A stretch of 59,216 bases of DNA from DATGLE01 sp035294325 (GCA_035294325.1 DATGLE010000196.1:1-59216), one strand, 5' to 3'; counted from the stretch's first letter, positions 35,917-45,111 are shown. Made by a program: numbers and translations. The notes: a model not told the origin generated them from the letters alone.

Positions 35917-38145
35917 CTATGACCGCTTCTTTGCTGTGTTCATCCGCCTGCGCAAATCGCGGACAATCTCCGAATCCGGCTCGATGGACTCGGCCTCTTC
36001 GAGCGCGCGCTGCGCACCGCGCAGATCGCCCATATCGAGCAGCACCGACGCGAGCAGCGCGTGCATGGGTGCCGAGCCGGGGTTGGCGCGCACTCCCCGC
36101 TCGGCAATGGCGCGTGCCCGCTGTTTATCCGAACGATTCATGCTGATCGCAATCAGTTCGGCGTAGGGACGCGGATCGCGCGGCTCCGTCTCGATGGCAC
36201 GCTCAAAGCTTGTCGCGGCCTCGTCAAGCTGCCCCAGCACGCGATGGGCAAAGCCAAGATTGAACCAGTTGCCGGGAGAATCGGGATCAAGTTCGGCGAC
36301 ACGCTGGTAATGCGGTATGGCTTCGGCGACCCGATCGCGCTGCATGGCGATGGCACCCAGGCCAGACTCAAGCGTGGCCTCTTCCTCGCGGTTCGGCCTC
36401 ATATCCCTGGCCTTGAGCAGTTCTGCCTCCGCCTCGTCGAGCCGGTTCATGCTGCTGAGCAGTTCGCCCAGCAGAATATGCCCGAAGGCGACATCATTGA
36501 CCGCAATGGATTCCCGCAGCGTCTCTTCAGCCCGTGCCAGTAGACGTTCCTGGCGTTCCTTCATCTCCTGCATTCGGCCGCTGTATGCCAGCCCGGCCAG
36601 AGTCGAGCCGAGCCGCCGCAGGACTTCGCCGCGATTCTCAGGGAAGCGCTGCGCCAGCCGCTCCAAGTAGACCATGGTGCGCTCCGGGTTGCCAACTATC
36701 ACGGCGCGCTCGTAGGCATCTTCGTACACGCGCCGGTCCAGTGGCAGTTTGACGATGAGGGCATCGTAGAGGTGCAGCAACTGTGTGAGGCGCCAGCTCA
36801 GCTCCTCCATCGCCTCGTTGAGATTGCTGACGCTGCGCTGCTGCACTTTCTGGAAGATATCCTCTATGGCATCCTCGTATTCTTTGATACGCTGCTGCAA
36901 TTCGGTGATAGAAAGGGCCTGAACCCTGGCTCCCTCGTCGCTCATCGATTGAATACGCCAGGCATCATTCTCGCGCACGAGGGTACAGGCCGTCCAGAAC
37001 CAGTGGCGCCTGGTCTCCTTGTTGACTGCGGTCCCCAGTGGCATCTCTTTGAGGGTGCCGCTCAGGGGAGTCTCGCTCAATTCGAGCGACCAGCCGATCT
37101 CGACCTCCTTGCGCGCCGAGAGGTTGCCGCCGAAGCCCGTAGAGGGAAGCCAGAGCGCGCTCTGGCTGCGCTCTCGCTCGCGGACAAAACCAAGTTCCAG
37201 CCGCGCCGGGTGCGCCTCGTCGGCCCAGGCGCGATGGCGCTCGATCCATTCGTCGCGCGATAGCCCCCCGGTGACTGGACTGCCAGCCGTGAGCAGGTCG
37301 TAAGTCAGCCCGTAATCTCCCAGCGACCAGCCGCCGATGAAATTGATGGCAACCTCCTGATCCGTCAATTCGGGGTTGATGAAGGTATAGCCGCGATCCT
37401 GGCCGGGATCACTGGCCTGCAAAATCAGGGTGTTGATTTGAGAAAGATAGGTGCGGTACTCCTGCGCCGGCCTGGTGCCGCGCCACGTATTGACGCTGAG
37501 CGCCTCCTCGATCAAACGCTTCCCCTCAGCCAGAGTACAATCGACGTAGGGCACGTCAGGCGTCTTGCCGCGCATTTCGGCGATACGCTCATCGATGCGG
37601 CGCTTTGTGCTCGTCTCGACAATAAGATCCTTTACGCCCTCGCGCCAGTAATCAAGCAAGAAGATAAAGGCGCGGGCCTCGCTATAATCGTAGCCCTGCT
37701 CCCAGCAGAGCGTCAGTTGCAGTTCACCCTGCTCGCGCATTTGCGAAACCACTCCCTTCCAGAAACGCGGCGGGTTGGGAACGTTTATCTGAACGGCAGG
37801 GGTTGACGCTACAGGAGGACGCCACTGCGGATAGATCCTGGACGCCTCCAGCCGTATAAGCGAGCGGCGCGCCTCCTTACGCACTTCTTTAAGCGGACTC
37901 AATTCGTTGACCGCCAGTATAACATCGGCGGCATCGACAGTATTTTCGCGCGAAAGGGCCTTGAGCCAGGCGCTCTGCGCCGCCTCGGATAGCTCGTTGA
38001 GCGGTGCCAGGGCGGTCTCCGCCTGCGCCTGATCCTGGCTCTGGTGCAAATCCTGCGCTATCTCGTGATATCGGGTAAGCAGGCGTTGTACCTGGTCGTT
38101 ATCGGTCTGTGAAAGCGTTGGTGCTGTTTCTTTCTTACGGGACAT
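35917..38145 (-). CDS. Large TPR protein, paralogue 2
   Basis: 742 residues. It shares the same plan as the gene 30 bases downstream: PLKEVRKEARRSLIRLEASR, GDYGLTYDLLTAGSPVTGGL, HWFWTACTLVRENDAWRIQ, then TPRs such as GNWFNLGFAHRVLGQLDEAA. It lacks the long acidic tract but also ends basic (RRRMNTAKKRS). The two genes look like an old tandem duplication. The ATG at 38145 is chosen because the family N-terminus (MSRKKETAP, compare MPQKKNQKS) begins there. It appears to be the first gene of the TPR-TPR-rumA-maf-gluQ cluster. Confidence 0.85.
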   Translation of the reverse strand: MSRKKETAPTLSQTDNDQVQRLLTRYHEIAQDLHQSQDQAQAETALAPLNELSEAAQSAWLKALSRENTVDAADVILAVNELSPLKEVRKEARRSLIRLEASRIYPQWRPPVASTPAVQINVPNPPRFWKGVVSQMREQGELQLTLCWEQGYDYSEARAFIFLLDYWREGVKDLIVETSTKRRIDERIAEMRGKTPDVPYVDCTLAEGKRLIEEALSVNTWRGTRPAQEYRTYLSQINTLILQASDPGQDRGYTFINPELTDQEVAINFIGGWSLGDYGLTYDLLTAGSPVTGGLSRDEWIERHRAWADEAHPARLELGFVRERERSQSALWLPSTGFGGNLSARKEVEIGWSLELSETPLSGTLKEMPLGTAVNKETRRHWFWTACTLVRENDAWRIQSMSDEGARVQALSITELQQRIKEYEDAIEDIFQKVQQRSVSNLNEAMEELSWRLTQLLHLYDALIVKLPLDRRVYEDAYERAVIVGNPERTMVYLERLAQRFPENRGEVLRRLGSTLAGLAYSGRMQEMKERQERLLARAEETLRESIAVNDVAFGHILLGELLSSMNRLDEAEAELLKARDMRPNREEEATLESGLGAIAMQRDRVAEAIPHYQRVAELDPDSPGNWFNLGFAHRVLGQLDEAATSFERAIETEPRDPRPYAELIAISMNRSDKQRARAIAERGVRANPGSAPMHALLASVLLDMGDLRGAQRALEEAESIEPDSEIVRDLRRRMNTAKKRS

Positions 38146-38242
38146 AACTTTTCTCGTCTCTCTCACTACTGCTGCTCATCATCACGCATTGTGTGGATTG
38201 TATCACGAAGCGGGCACCGAGTCGAGCAGAAAGAGCAAGCAG

Positions 38243-38275
38243 GAGCCAGATGGCGGCTTCGCCGCCATCTGGCTC
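38243..38275. repeat. Hairpin with TTC loop after the GT87-like gene
   Basis: A perfect 15-bp stem GAGCCAGATGGCGGC/complement with a TTC loop, 12 bases past the stop of the minus-strand gene. It could act as a terminator, but no T-run follows on that strand. Its loop matches the palindromic family. Confidence 0.7.
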
Positions 38276-38286
38276 TAATTTCACGT

Positions 38287-39813
38287 TTATGCCGGGGCCT
38301 GGCCCATCCGGGGACGCAGGTTTGTCCTTCTCGGCGCCAGTCGCCCAATCATGCTGAACGATGGGGCTGCTTTGCGCGCCGCCGGGCCTATGTGCGCGGC
38401 TGTCAGCATGAAGAGCGGATAGGCCGCGCAGTAGAAGTACGATGAGAGGCTGCGCCACGCGAAGAACAGCGGCACGATGGCAAGCAGCAGAGCGGCTTCT
38501 GGACACCGGCGGCAGATACGCCAGTACGCGGCCAGGCAAAGCACCATCGCGCCGGCTTCGAGCGCGCTATAAATCCACTGTGGGAAGAAGGGCAGCAGGT
38601 GCGTGATACTCAGGTCGATGATGCCCACGCCCATCGGGAACATTGGATCGGCGACAGGCGCGAGAATGCCGGCAAGCCACGCATGCGGGTTCCAGATAAT
38701 AAAGGGCAGGTTGATAGCAAGAGCCAGCGCGCCACCTGTAACCATGCGATAGAGCATTTCCTTGAAGCTATAATTGCGCCACAGCATAATCATATAGAAC
38801 GGCGCCAGGAACCACGAGGTCTGCTTGGTTGCCAGGGCCAGCCCGAAGAAGATCGCCGAACTCCAGCGGCGCTCCCGCAGCAGCCAGGCCAGAATGACCA
38901 GCAGCGTGCAAAAGATATCGAGATTCCCCCCGACTGTCGATGACCACATTGGCACATTTGCCAGTCCGAGCAGCACGATCCACGGGCGGATCGCGGGCCG
39001 GGCGAACTTCCAGGCAAGAGCGACGATGAGGAGATAGCTCAGGAAGTAAAAGATCAGCACATTATAGTTGTTGAAGAAAGCGAAGGGCACCAGCGTGAGG
39101 AAGGAGAGGGCAGGATAGCTCACCTTCGACTCGAACTCGGGGGCCGTGCCAGCTTTGAGATCGGTATCGAGTACCGATTGAAACTCAACCATCGTTGGAT
39201 AGTCGAGTCGTCCGGCGAACTGGCCCTCCCGAAGTGGCGTTGTCCAGTTGGGCTGGATCGAGAACTTGCGCGCCATGTCGAGCATGTTGGAATCGGTATA
39301 GGGATTGCGGCCCTGCAAGAGCAGGATGGCGGCGTTGGTGTCAAGCGATGTGCCATCGTTCGAGAATTGCGGAGGCAGGATGCACATTACCGCCGTGCGC
39401 ACAAGCTGTGTGCCGCCTATAATCGCCAGGATTAATGTAAGGACCAGCGTAATGCGCTGCCAGCGCGCGGGATGCTCTTTAACCACCGGCGCCGGAGCGG
39501 AGTCGTCGACCTGCTCAACGGGCCGGGGCCGAAACGCCATCCACATACAGAAGAAGCTGCCCAGGATCAGCGCCAGGGGGATCAGCGAGCCAAACGGCTG
39601 AATATACGGGAAATACCAGTCGTGCTCTATCTCATTGAGCGACTGGAGGATCAGGGCGAGGCCGATCCATACGGCTCGCTGCTGCAATGCGATGGTGACA
39701 CGATTGGTCGATGACAGATCCTCTGTGAAGAAACGTTTCAGCCACCGCTGCTTAAATGCTGTATATTTTGTCTCCGCTTGAGTGGTCTGCGCGAATACAG
39801 ATCGCTGTGCCAT
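38287..39813 (-). CDS. Polytopic membrane glycosyltransferase-like protein (GT87/DUF2029 type)
   Basis: About 508 residues with ten or more hydrophobic segments. The large loop after the third segment contains NDGTSLDTNAAILLLQGRNP, resembling the first extracytoplasmic loop of polyprenol-phosphate-sugar dependent glycosyltransferases. LDIFCTLLVILAWLLRERRW and FGLALATKQTSWFLAPF are typical of the DUF2029/GT87 family. It probably transfers a mannose-type sugar to a cell-envelope glycan. The ATG at 39813 is preferred over an upstream frame extension (to 39957) that has no family similarity; its ribosome site is poor. Confidence 0.78.
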   Translation of the reverse strand: MAQRSVFAQTTQAETKYTAFKQRWLKRFFTEDLSSTNRVTIALQQRAVWIGLALILQSLNEIEHDWYFPYIQPFGSLIPLALILGSFFCMWMAFRPRPVEQVDDSAPAPVVKEHPARWQRITLVLTLILAIIGGTQLVRTAVMCILPPQFSNDGTSLDTNAAILLLQGRNPYTDSNMLDMARKFSIQPNWTTPLREGQFAGRLDYPTMVEFQSVLDTDLKAGTAPEFESKVSYPALSFLTLVPFAFFNNYNVLIFYFLSYLLIVALAWKFARPAIRPWIVLLGLANVPMWSSTVGGNLDIFCTLLVILAWLLRERRWSSAIFFGLALATKQTSWFLAPFYMIMLWRNYSFKEMLYRMVTGGALALAINLPFIIWNPHAWLAGILAPVADPMFPMGVGIIDLSITHLLPFFPQWIYSALEAGAMVLCLAAYWRICRRCPEAALLLAIVPLFFAWRSLSSYFYCAAYPLFMLTAAHIGPAARKAAPSFSMIGRLAPRRTNLRPRMGQAPA

Positions 39814-40183
39814 ACATGTGCGCGCTCTGCCCAATATATTTTGATAGTAGCTCACAAAACCGATTTCAGGTACGCATGCCCCCGTAACTGCGCGATGATG
39901 ATGTTTAACGATCAAGATCGGCCATCTCTCCCCGTCCTGATGGGTAACATTCATCATTACACGGCTACAACCTGATTAACCGGCAAGATAGTGCTATAGC
40001 GCGCTTTTACCTCCCATCAAAGTACCGAGCAGGTTCCATCCCTCAAATAGCGTATAGAATACACCTTGCTTGCGGTCCACGTCTTACAACGAAAGGAACA
40101 AGAAATATGTCACAAATAGAAGCCGGGAAGTACGAAAAATCCCCCTTTCCGGGCACTCGCGCGGCTCCGCCGCGCAAAGGATA

Positions 40184-40234
40184 GATGTTGTGATGTGGGG
40201 CAGGTGCGAAGCACCTGCCCCACATCACAACATC
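40184..40234. repeat. Palindromic element, copy i
   Basis: A perfect 24-bp stem with a GAA loop, the arm starting GATGTTGTGATGTGGGGCAG. The left satellite hairpin is GCGCGGCTCCGCCGCGC and the right one GGCGAGCGCCGCAGGCGC. Further on (40315-40390) the gap holds a copy of the 13.3-kb repeat flank. Nothing else was recognised in the 39814-40394 gap. Confidence 0.92.
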
Positions 40235-40394
40235 CTCCCAGGCGAGCGCCGCAGGCGCAAGCATGCGATGGAGCTGGGAAGCAGATATATAGTTAACCCC
40301 GGGCGCATGTTGTTGTGCGCCTGCGGCGCACCCTCTGGTGAAGAGCCTGCGGGCGCAGCGGTGAGCCGTCAGCGAAACTTGCACCAGGCGCTGG

Positions 40395-40862
40395 TTAGAG
40401 TTCCAGGCGATAGTAGAGTTCGCGATGCTGAAGCTCAAAGCCGAGCGCTTCGTAAAGACGGATGGCGGGAAGGTTATCTTCCCAGACGTGCAGATCAATG
40501 GCATCCAGTTTCTGCTCGGTGTGGGCAAAGTCGATGATATGCTGCATCAACTGGCGCGCGAGGCCGCGCCCACGGAAATCGGGATGCACAACGACACGCT
40601 TGACGTAGCCAATGGCGGGCACGGTACCGGCCGGGGGCAGCATCAATTCCGCCTTGCCGGCAGCAACGCCACGTACTTCGGCCAGAAAGATGAGCGTGCG
40701 TTCATGCGTGGAGGGATCAACCGAGCCAAAATACTTCTCGATGTCGCGGTGAATATCACGGGCAGGTGAGGTACTGAAGCTGTCGAGGTGCTCGATCTCC
40801 GGGATATCTCTGGGTACGGCAAGGCGAATAACCAACTCCGTTGTTGGCTTCTTTTCGATCAT
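40395..40862 (-). CDS. GNAT family N-acetyltransferase
   Basis: 155 residues. A single GNAT domain with the acetyl-CoA loop RVVVHPDFRGRGLARQLMQH and the terminal strand-helix LHVWEDNLPAIRLYEALGF typical of RimI-like enzymes. The substrate is unknown. AGGAATG lies about 8 bases before the ATG. It is on the same strand as the GT87-like gene but separated from it by palindromic DNA. Confidence 0.9.
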   Translation of the reverse strand: MIEKKPTTELVIRLAVPRDIPEIEHLDSFSTSPARDIHRDIEKYFGSVDPSTHERTLIFLAEVRGVAAGKAELMLPPAGTVPAIGYVKRVVVHPDFRGRGLARQLMQHIIDFAHTEQKLDAIDLHVWEDNLPAIRLYEALGFELQHRELYYRLEL

Positions 40863-40935
40863 ATATACATTCCTGAAAGCACTACACTACAACACCGATT
40901 ATTTGCTATGATAATAGAATCTCGCTCTATACAGG

Positions 40936-41124
40936 TTACGGTTGCTTTTTGCGCGGCAGCATGAAGATAGATACTAACGCGTAGCCTGCGCAGCCGAGCA
41001 GCAGCAGGGCATAGACGATAGTTTCGCCATCTTTATGCGGCGCACTGAGCATGGAGAGTCCCCACCACAGGAAGCCGATGAAGACCGCGAAGAGCAGGAT
41101 GGTGCTCATAAGTTTCTTGTTCAT
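40936..41124 (-). CDS. Small two-span membrane protein
   Basis: 62 residues with two hydrophobic helices (MSTILLFAVFIGFLWWGLSM and IVYALLLLGCAGYALVSIFM) joined by a short polar turn and ending in a basic tail RKKQP. TGAGGAT lies about 7 bases before the ATG. I do not recognise a family; the protein should sit in the cytoplasmic membrane with its C-terminus inside. Confidence 0.7.
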   Translation of the reverse strand: MNKKLMSTILLFAVFIGFLWWGLSMLSAPHKDGETIVYALLLLGCAGYALVSIFMLPRKKQP

Positions 41125-41279
41125 TTAAGAGTATCCTCAGGGCAGATATGGAAGATGGTGTTACTTCCTCTGTTTTCTCTGATATATTATAGCATATCGT
41201 CCCGCTCAAAGCATGGGATAACTATTCAGGTTCTCTCTTCTCCTGACTGCTCAGCGGCTCCGCGCTTCGCAAATGTTAA

Positions 41280-41320
41280 TAGTGGTGTGGGCGCGAACAG
41301 AGTTCGCGCCCACACCACTA
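41280..41320. repeat. Palindromic element, copy j
   Basis: A perfect 19-bp stem with an AGA loop, the arm TAGTGGTGTGGGCGCGAAC. Its shoulders are reduced (GCTCCGCGCTTCGC on the left). It lies between the Nudix gene and the small membrane-protein gene. Confidence 0.88.
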
Positions 41321-41376
41321 CTCATTTCAAATCCGCAGGTGGGAAGCCGCCAGAGGCAGCTAAAGGATTTGAAGGG

Positions 41377-41991
41377 TCACACGCGGGGGGAATGCAGCGC
41401 CTCCCAGACAAGATGATGAATGACGGCGCGAAAGCGGCCCCAATCGGCCCAGTAGCCGTCGATACCCTGGCTATAGCCGTTCGCTTGACCCATCTGCTCA
41501 AGGTTGGCGGCGATGGCCGGAAGTTGCTCCAGTTCGATCTCACGGAATGCCTCGATCTGTTCATCTGCGTCAAGCGTGCCAAAGGTTCCCCCGATCTCGT
41601 CAAGGAGGAAGGCAAAGGTGTAGAACGCGGGCGCCTCACCTGTGATCGGCGTGCGATAGGCCGCCGCTGCGAGGAAGCGCCTGACCGCTACCTCCAGCCC
41701 GGTTTCTTCCCGTGTCTCACGCAGCAGGGCATCGTAGATACGCTCTCCGTGGTTGATGCCGCCGGTCGGAAGGCGGAACGCGCCGGGGGGATAGATTGTT
41801 TTTTTCATGGTGAGCAGGCGCCCATTACGTCTGTGCACAACCATGCATACTTCACCATAGCGGTCTGTCTTATTGAGTGGATCGAACAGGCTGCGGCTAT
41901 CGAGATCGACGACGCGCGCCACCGGCGGCTCGTAGCGCTGCGCTAACTGCTCCAGTTCGTCGCGCGTCGCCTGCGGAAGAGAAGGAAACAT
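41377..41991 (-). CDS. Nudix hydrolase
   Basis: 204 residues. The complete Nudix box is present: GGINHGERIYDALLRETREE followed by TGL, which binds the divalent metal for diphosphate hydrolysis. The N-terminus has a helical LPQATRDELEQLAQRYEPPV and a strand with VCMVVHRRNGRLLTMKKTI. The substrate is unknown; candidates are nucleotide sugars, dinucleotides or oxidised nucleotides. GGAGAAT lies upstream of the ATG. The next gene on this strand is the renalase-like oxidoreductase, 166 bases upstream. Confidence 0.9.
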   Translation of the reverse strand: MFPSLPQATRDELEQLAQRYEPPVARVVDLDSRSLFDPLNKTDRYGEVCMVVHRRNGRLLTMKKTIYPPGAFRLPTGGINHGERIYDALLRETREETGLEVAVRRFLAAAAYRTPITGEAPAFYTFAFLLDEIGGTFGTLDADEQIEAFREIELEQLPAIAANLEQMGQANGYSQGIDGYWADWGRFRAVIHHLVWEALHSPRV

Positions 41992-42157
41992 GAATCATAT
42001 TCTCCACAATTTTTATTGTCTTTTATAATTTTTAAAGGGAAAAATCGGGGGACACCTCACGACCTTCTTATTTCGCGGGGCAACGACGCTGCCGCGTCCA
42101 GCCCTGTGGAGAGGCGGCGTCTCCGTCAGGGGGACTGGCGTCCTCCTGAACCCCCAT

Positions 42158-43183
42158 CTAATAAGTAAGGCGCTGGCCTGTCATTATACCATGTTCGATA
42201 GCAAGGTGGACGCGCCCGCCGACGAAGCCATCACCGCAGAAGGCCAGGCCCGCTGGTATGGTAGCAGCGTTGAGCGCGTCAGCGTCGGTCTTCGCGGATG
42301 GCAGGGCGTAGCGCCAGCGCGTGATGTCAGTGAAGCAAGGCGCGGGCAGATCCTCGTCGATCAGAGAGGCAACGCGCCGCGCAACGTCGCGATAGATGTC
42401 GGCATCGGGCATGTGCCAATACTGCTCGCTGTAGCCAGGTGCCATCTGCGCAATGAGCAGCCCTGCGTCCGCCGGGGCGCGTTCAGGGGCCTTTTCATGT
42501 TCCCAGGCCAGCCAGGAGATCGCGTGTGCCCTGTCGCTATTGACGAGCGCGTAATAGGGACGCGTCACAGGCCGGGGCCGGTAGCCAAGCGAGACCGAGA
42601 GCAGAGGGTTATAGCGCGCTGCGGACAACTGCGCGCCGATTGCAGCTTGCAGCGCGCCCTCCATATGGCTCGTTTTGACAAGTTCAAGCGCCTGCGGTAC
42701 GGGTATGGCGATGAGCAGGCGTTGGCAGTCCCCAACCATATTTCCAGCGGCGTTGAAGAGTTGCCAGCCGGGGCCGCCTTGCTGCAAGCGAGCGATGGCA
42801 GTCCCGCGGCGGATATCGAGACCTGCGGCCATGCGTTCGGCGAGCGCGCCGAGGCCGCTGCGGTAGCACCATTTCGGCTCCGCGTTTTGCTCAGGATCGC
42901 CCTCCTGAATACGCCCCGCACCATCGAAGATCCAGACGGGCTTGTCGATATCGATGAGGTCGGGGACCAGAAACCGCTCGGTGATAAAGGCGACGCTGGC
43001 CGGGCTGCCTCGCTTGATGTACTGCGCGCCATGATCGTAGATGAAGCCGTCGCGTTTGCGCGTGGTGGCGCGGCCCCCTGGCGCGCGGTCCTGCTCGAAG
43101 ACGACGACGTTATGTCCGGCATCGCGCAGGGTATGGGCGGCGGCCAGCCCGCTGCAACCCGCGCCGATGATCGCAATGTTCAT
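42158..43183 (-). CDS. FAD-dependent amine-oxidase/renalase-like oxidoreductase
   Basis: 341 residues. The N-terminal dinucleotide-binding motif MNIAIIGAGCSGLAAAHTLR is followed by FEQDRAPGGRATTRKRDGF and DHGAQYIKRG, as in bacterial renalase-like proteins. The C-terminal FAD motif is GLAFCGDGFVGGRVHLAIEH. It probably oxidises an NAD(P)H isomer or an amine. The start may be this ATG or one three codons upstream at 43192. It lies next to the AT-rich restriction-modification-like island, and its upstream region is the left boundary of that island. Confidence 0.88.
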   Translation of the reverse strand: MNIAIIGAGCSGLAAAHTLRDAGHNVVVFEQDRAPGGRATTRKRDGFIYDHGAQYIKRGSPASVAFITERFLVPDLIDIDKPVWIFDGAGRIQEGDPEQNAEPKWCYRSGLGALAERMAAGLDIRRGTAIARLQQGGPGWQLFNAAGNMVGDCQRLLIAIPVPQALELVKTSHMEGALQAAIGAQLSAARYNPLLSVSLGYRPRPVTRPYYALVNSDRAHAISWLAWEHEKAPERAPADAGLLIAQMAPGYSEQYWHMPDADIYRDVARRVASLIDEDLPAPCFTDITRWRYALPSAKTDADALNAATIPAGLAFCGDGFVGGRVHLAIEHGIMTGQRLTY

Positions 43184-43588
43184 TGGCACCATTTCTCAAA
43201 TAACTTTGGCTCTGAACAACCGAATTAGCAAGCATCATTCCGCAGTCCATCAGAAATCTGCCCCGCACGGTGCCCTTTCCAAGAGTACATCCCTTAAATT
43301 GCGCTTCCTATTTAGTATTACATGGGAAGGATGCCATATCGACCCTTATTCTATCACAGGTGGTAGGACTGTGGAGGAGATTTGCGATAGAATGTATATA
43401 TCCAAAGTATGTTGTATCAGAAATATGGATAAGGAAGCTTAGAACGGGGTAGTCTTGTCCTCCCTCGCATGAAGAGATGTTACTGCTACTGCCTTCGCCC
43501 GTCATAGGTCTCATCAGGGTTCCTTTTGAGAACCGAAAAAAGAAGTTGAGAGTAAGAAACGATGATCCTATGGCCGAGTCTACTTCAT

Positions 43589-43650
43589 GGTTGGTCAACC
43601 TTTTATAGTGGCTTCAAGTTGAAGCACTATCTGTATCGGTAACATATAAT
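43589..43650 (+). promoter_or_regulatory. Promoter with two dyads before the HEAT/methyltransferase operon
   Basis: A first dyad GGTTG-GT-CAACC (43589-43600) is followed by ATAGT-G-GCTTCAA-G-TTGAAGC-ACTAT (43605-43630), a near-perfect palindrome with one extra G. The -10 box TATAAT is at 43645-43650. TTGAAG (43619-43624) could be a -35 with a long 20-base spacer. The -10 box ends six bases before the ATG, so the transcript is predicted to be leaderless. The dyads are well placed for repression or autoregulation. The rest of the 43184-43588 gap is AT-rich with no gene recognised. Confidence 0.55.
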
Positions 43651-43656
43651 AACGGT

Positions 43657-45111
43657 ATGCCTGCATTTAAAACTGATACCAGCTTTTTGGAAAAAATCTC
43701 AATTGGCGCTATTGCCACTCAACGAGTATTTGCTGATCTAAATGATGCCGGACATCAGCCCATAGAGCTAGAGCGAGGCTCCAGGAGCTTTAAAATCTGG
43801 CGTAGCATTAAGATCAAGAGAATTAGAGTACCTGATATTCTGTGCATAAGGTGTGGCACGCGCGTTGAATCAAGGGGTAAAACAAAGTTCGAAGTCTCAA
43901 TGTCACACTCCTTTGCGGAACCGGAAAGAGCCTGGAATAGTGGGCTATACGATCAAGACTATGTAGCCCTGGTTGGTGTTCATAAGTGCGGTGAAGCTCC
44001 CATTGATTGGGAAGCTGACAAAAACGTTTCTTATGTTCAGGTAAGAGAGATGGATGAAAGGTTTAGAGAAGGGCTAGTTAAGGGAACCACACCGAAAGGA
44101 GCACAAGAGGGCTTTGAGAGCAGACTTATCTGGCCTTCAACGATTGCCTCATATGAGGGGATCGTGTTTGCAGTGAATGGTACATCTATTCAAATTAAAC
44201 GAGTTTCAGATGGTCGCATCGTATCGTATCGGTTGGGATCTGGGATAAAACCTCGCGTAAAAGAAGGAGAGCGGGTAGTTCAGAATCAAATCATTGCCTC
44301 TGTTATTACACCTCACAGGTCGTTCAAATGTGATCATATAGTGGCCGAAGATTACTTCTTAGGTCGCTTAGGTAGTGCTTCGGTGAGTGAACGCTATGCT
44401 GCGACTAAAGCACTTCGATTTCTTCCACCGAGCGAACGTATATTGGAGGTTCTTACACAGAAACTCAACGACACTGATGAGCATATTTATGTACGCCTGG
44501 AGGCGGCAGCAACTCTGGCGCGTGCCGATAGAGTTGATGGCTGGGACTTTATTCGGCAGTGTCTGCAAGACGCCTATGCAACGCACAGATTAGAGGCGGT
44601 TATTATTCTAGCTGAACTAGACAAGCCGACTTCGATTAACTTGCTTCAATCAGTCCTGAACGACCCCATGCAAAATGCAGAAGTACGGGCAGGCGCTGCA
44701 TGGTCTCTTGGTGAGCTTGGAGAACCATCAAGTATTGAATCCTTAGTGAGCGCCTTTGGTGAATTAGAAGAAGTTATTCGAGTCGAAGCAGCAAGAGCAC
44801 TCACGCGATTTGCACCTATCTACTCTAAAGACCTTATACATCGTCTCGGTTCCGCCAACGTGACATTACGGCCTGGCATTGCCTGGGCACTGAGTAGAAG
44901 AGGGAACTTTACTATAAATGACTTGCTTGAATCTCGCAAAGACGAAGATTCGCGACAATGGATCTCTTATATTCTAGGCATGCATGATAGTAAAGAATTT
45001 ATAGATGAACTTGAGGCACTAAAAGTCCGGGACCGAGAGATATACTTTGCAGCAACAGTACTCTGGAAGATTGTTTCGAGCTGGGTATATGATTTAAAGG
45101 AGTACGGTTAA
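43657..45111 (+). CDS. Putative nuclease-like, RpoB-hybrid-like, HEAT-repeat protein
   Basis: 484 residues; no family recognised as a whole. Residues about 15-110 have a possible restriction-endonuclease-like pattern: PIELERG (35-41), RVPDILCIRCG with Asp60 and Cys63/Cys66, and VESRGK with Glu71 and Lys75. Residues about 157-220 resemble the barrel-sandwich hybrid of RNA polymerase beta: SYEGIVFAVNGTSIQIKRV and PRVKEGERVVQNQIIA. From residue about 238 to the end there are HEAT/PBS-lyase-type helical repeats, for example EVRAGAAWSLGELGEPSSIE. Codon use is AT-rich compared with neighbours, suggesting transfer. TAATG overlap with the PvuII-like methyltransferase gene makes it the likely restriction or effector partner. 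The nuclease assignment is inference only. Confidence 0.6.
   Translation: MPAFKTDTSFLEKISIGAIATQRVFADLNDAGHQPIELERGSRSFKIWRSIKIKRIRVPDILCIRCGTRVESRGKTKFEVSMSHSFAEPERAWNSGLYDQDYVALVGVHKCGEAPIDWEADKNVSYVQVREMDERFREGLVKGTTPKGAQEGFESRLIWPSTIASYEGIVFAVNGTSIQIKRVSDGRIVSYRLGSGIKPRVKEGERVVQNQIIASVITPHRSFKCDHIVAEDYFLGRLGSASVSERYAATKALRFLPPSERILEVLTQKLNDTDEHIYVRLEAAATLARADRVDGWDFIRQCLQDAYATHRLEAVIILAELDKPTSINLLQSVLNDPMQNAEVRAGAAWSLGELGEPSSIESLVSAFGELEEVIRVEAARALTRFAPIYSKDLIHRLGSANVTLRPGIAWALSRRGNFTINDLLESRKDEDSRQWISYILGMHDSKEFIDELEALKVRDREIYFAATVLWKIVSSWVYDLKEYG

Noticed and set aside
38243..38275. Hairpin as a rho-independent terminator for the GT87-like gene
   Set aside because: No T-run follows on the minus strand; its TTC loop links it better with the palindromic family.
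43308..43598. A 96-codon minus-strand frame that might be a controller gene for the methyltransferase operon
   Set aside because: It has no helix-turn-helix pattern, poor codon use and no clear ribosome site.
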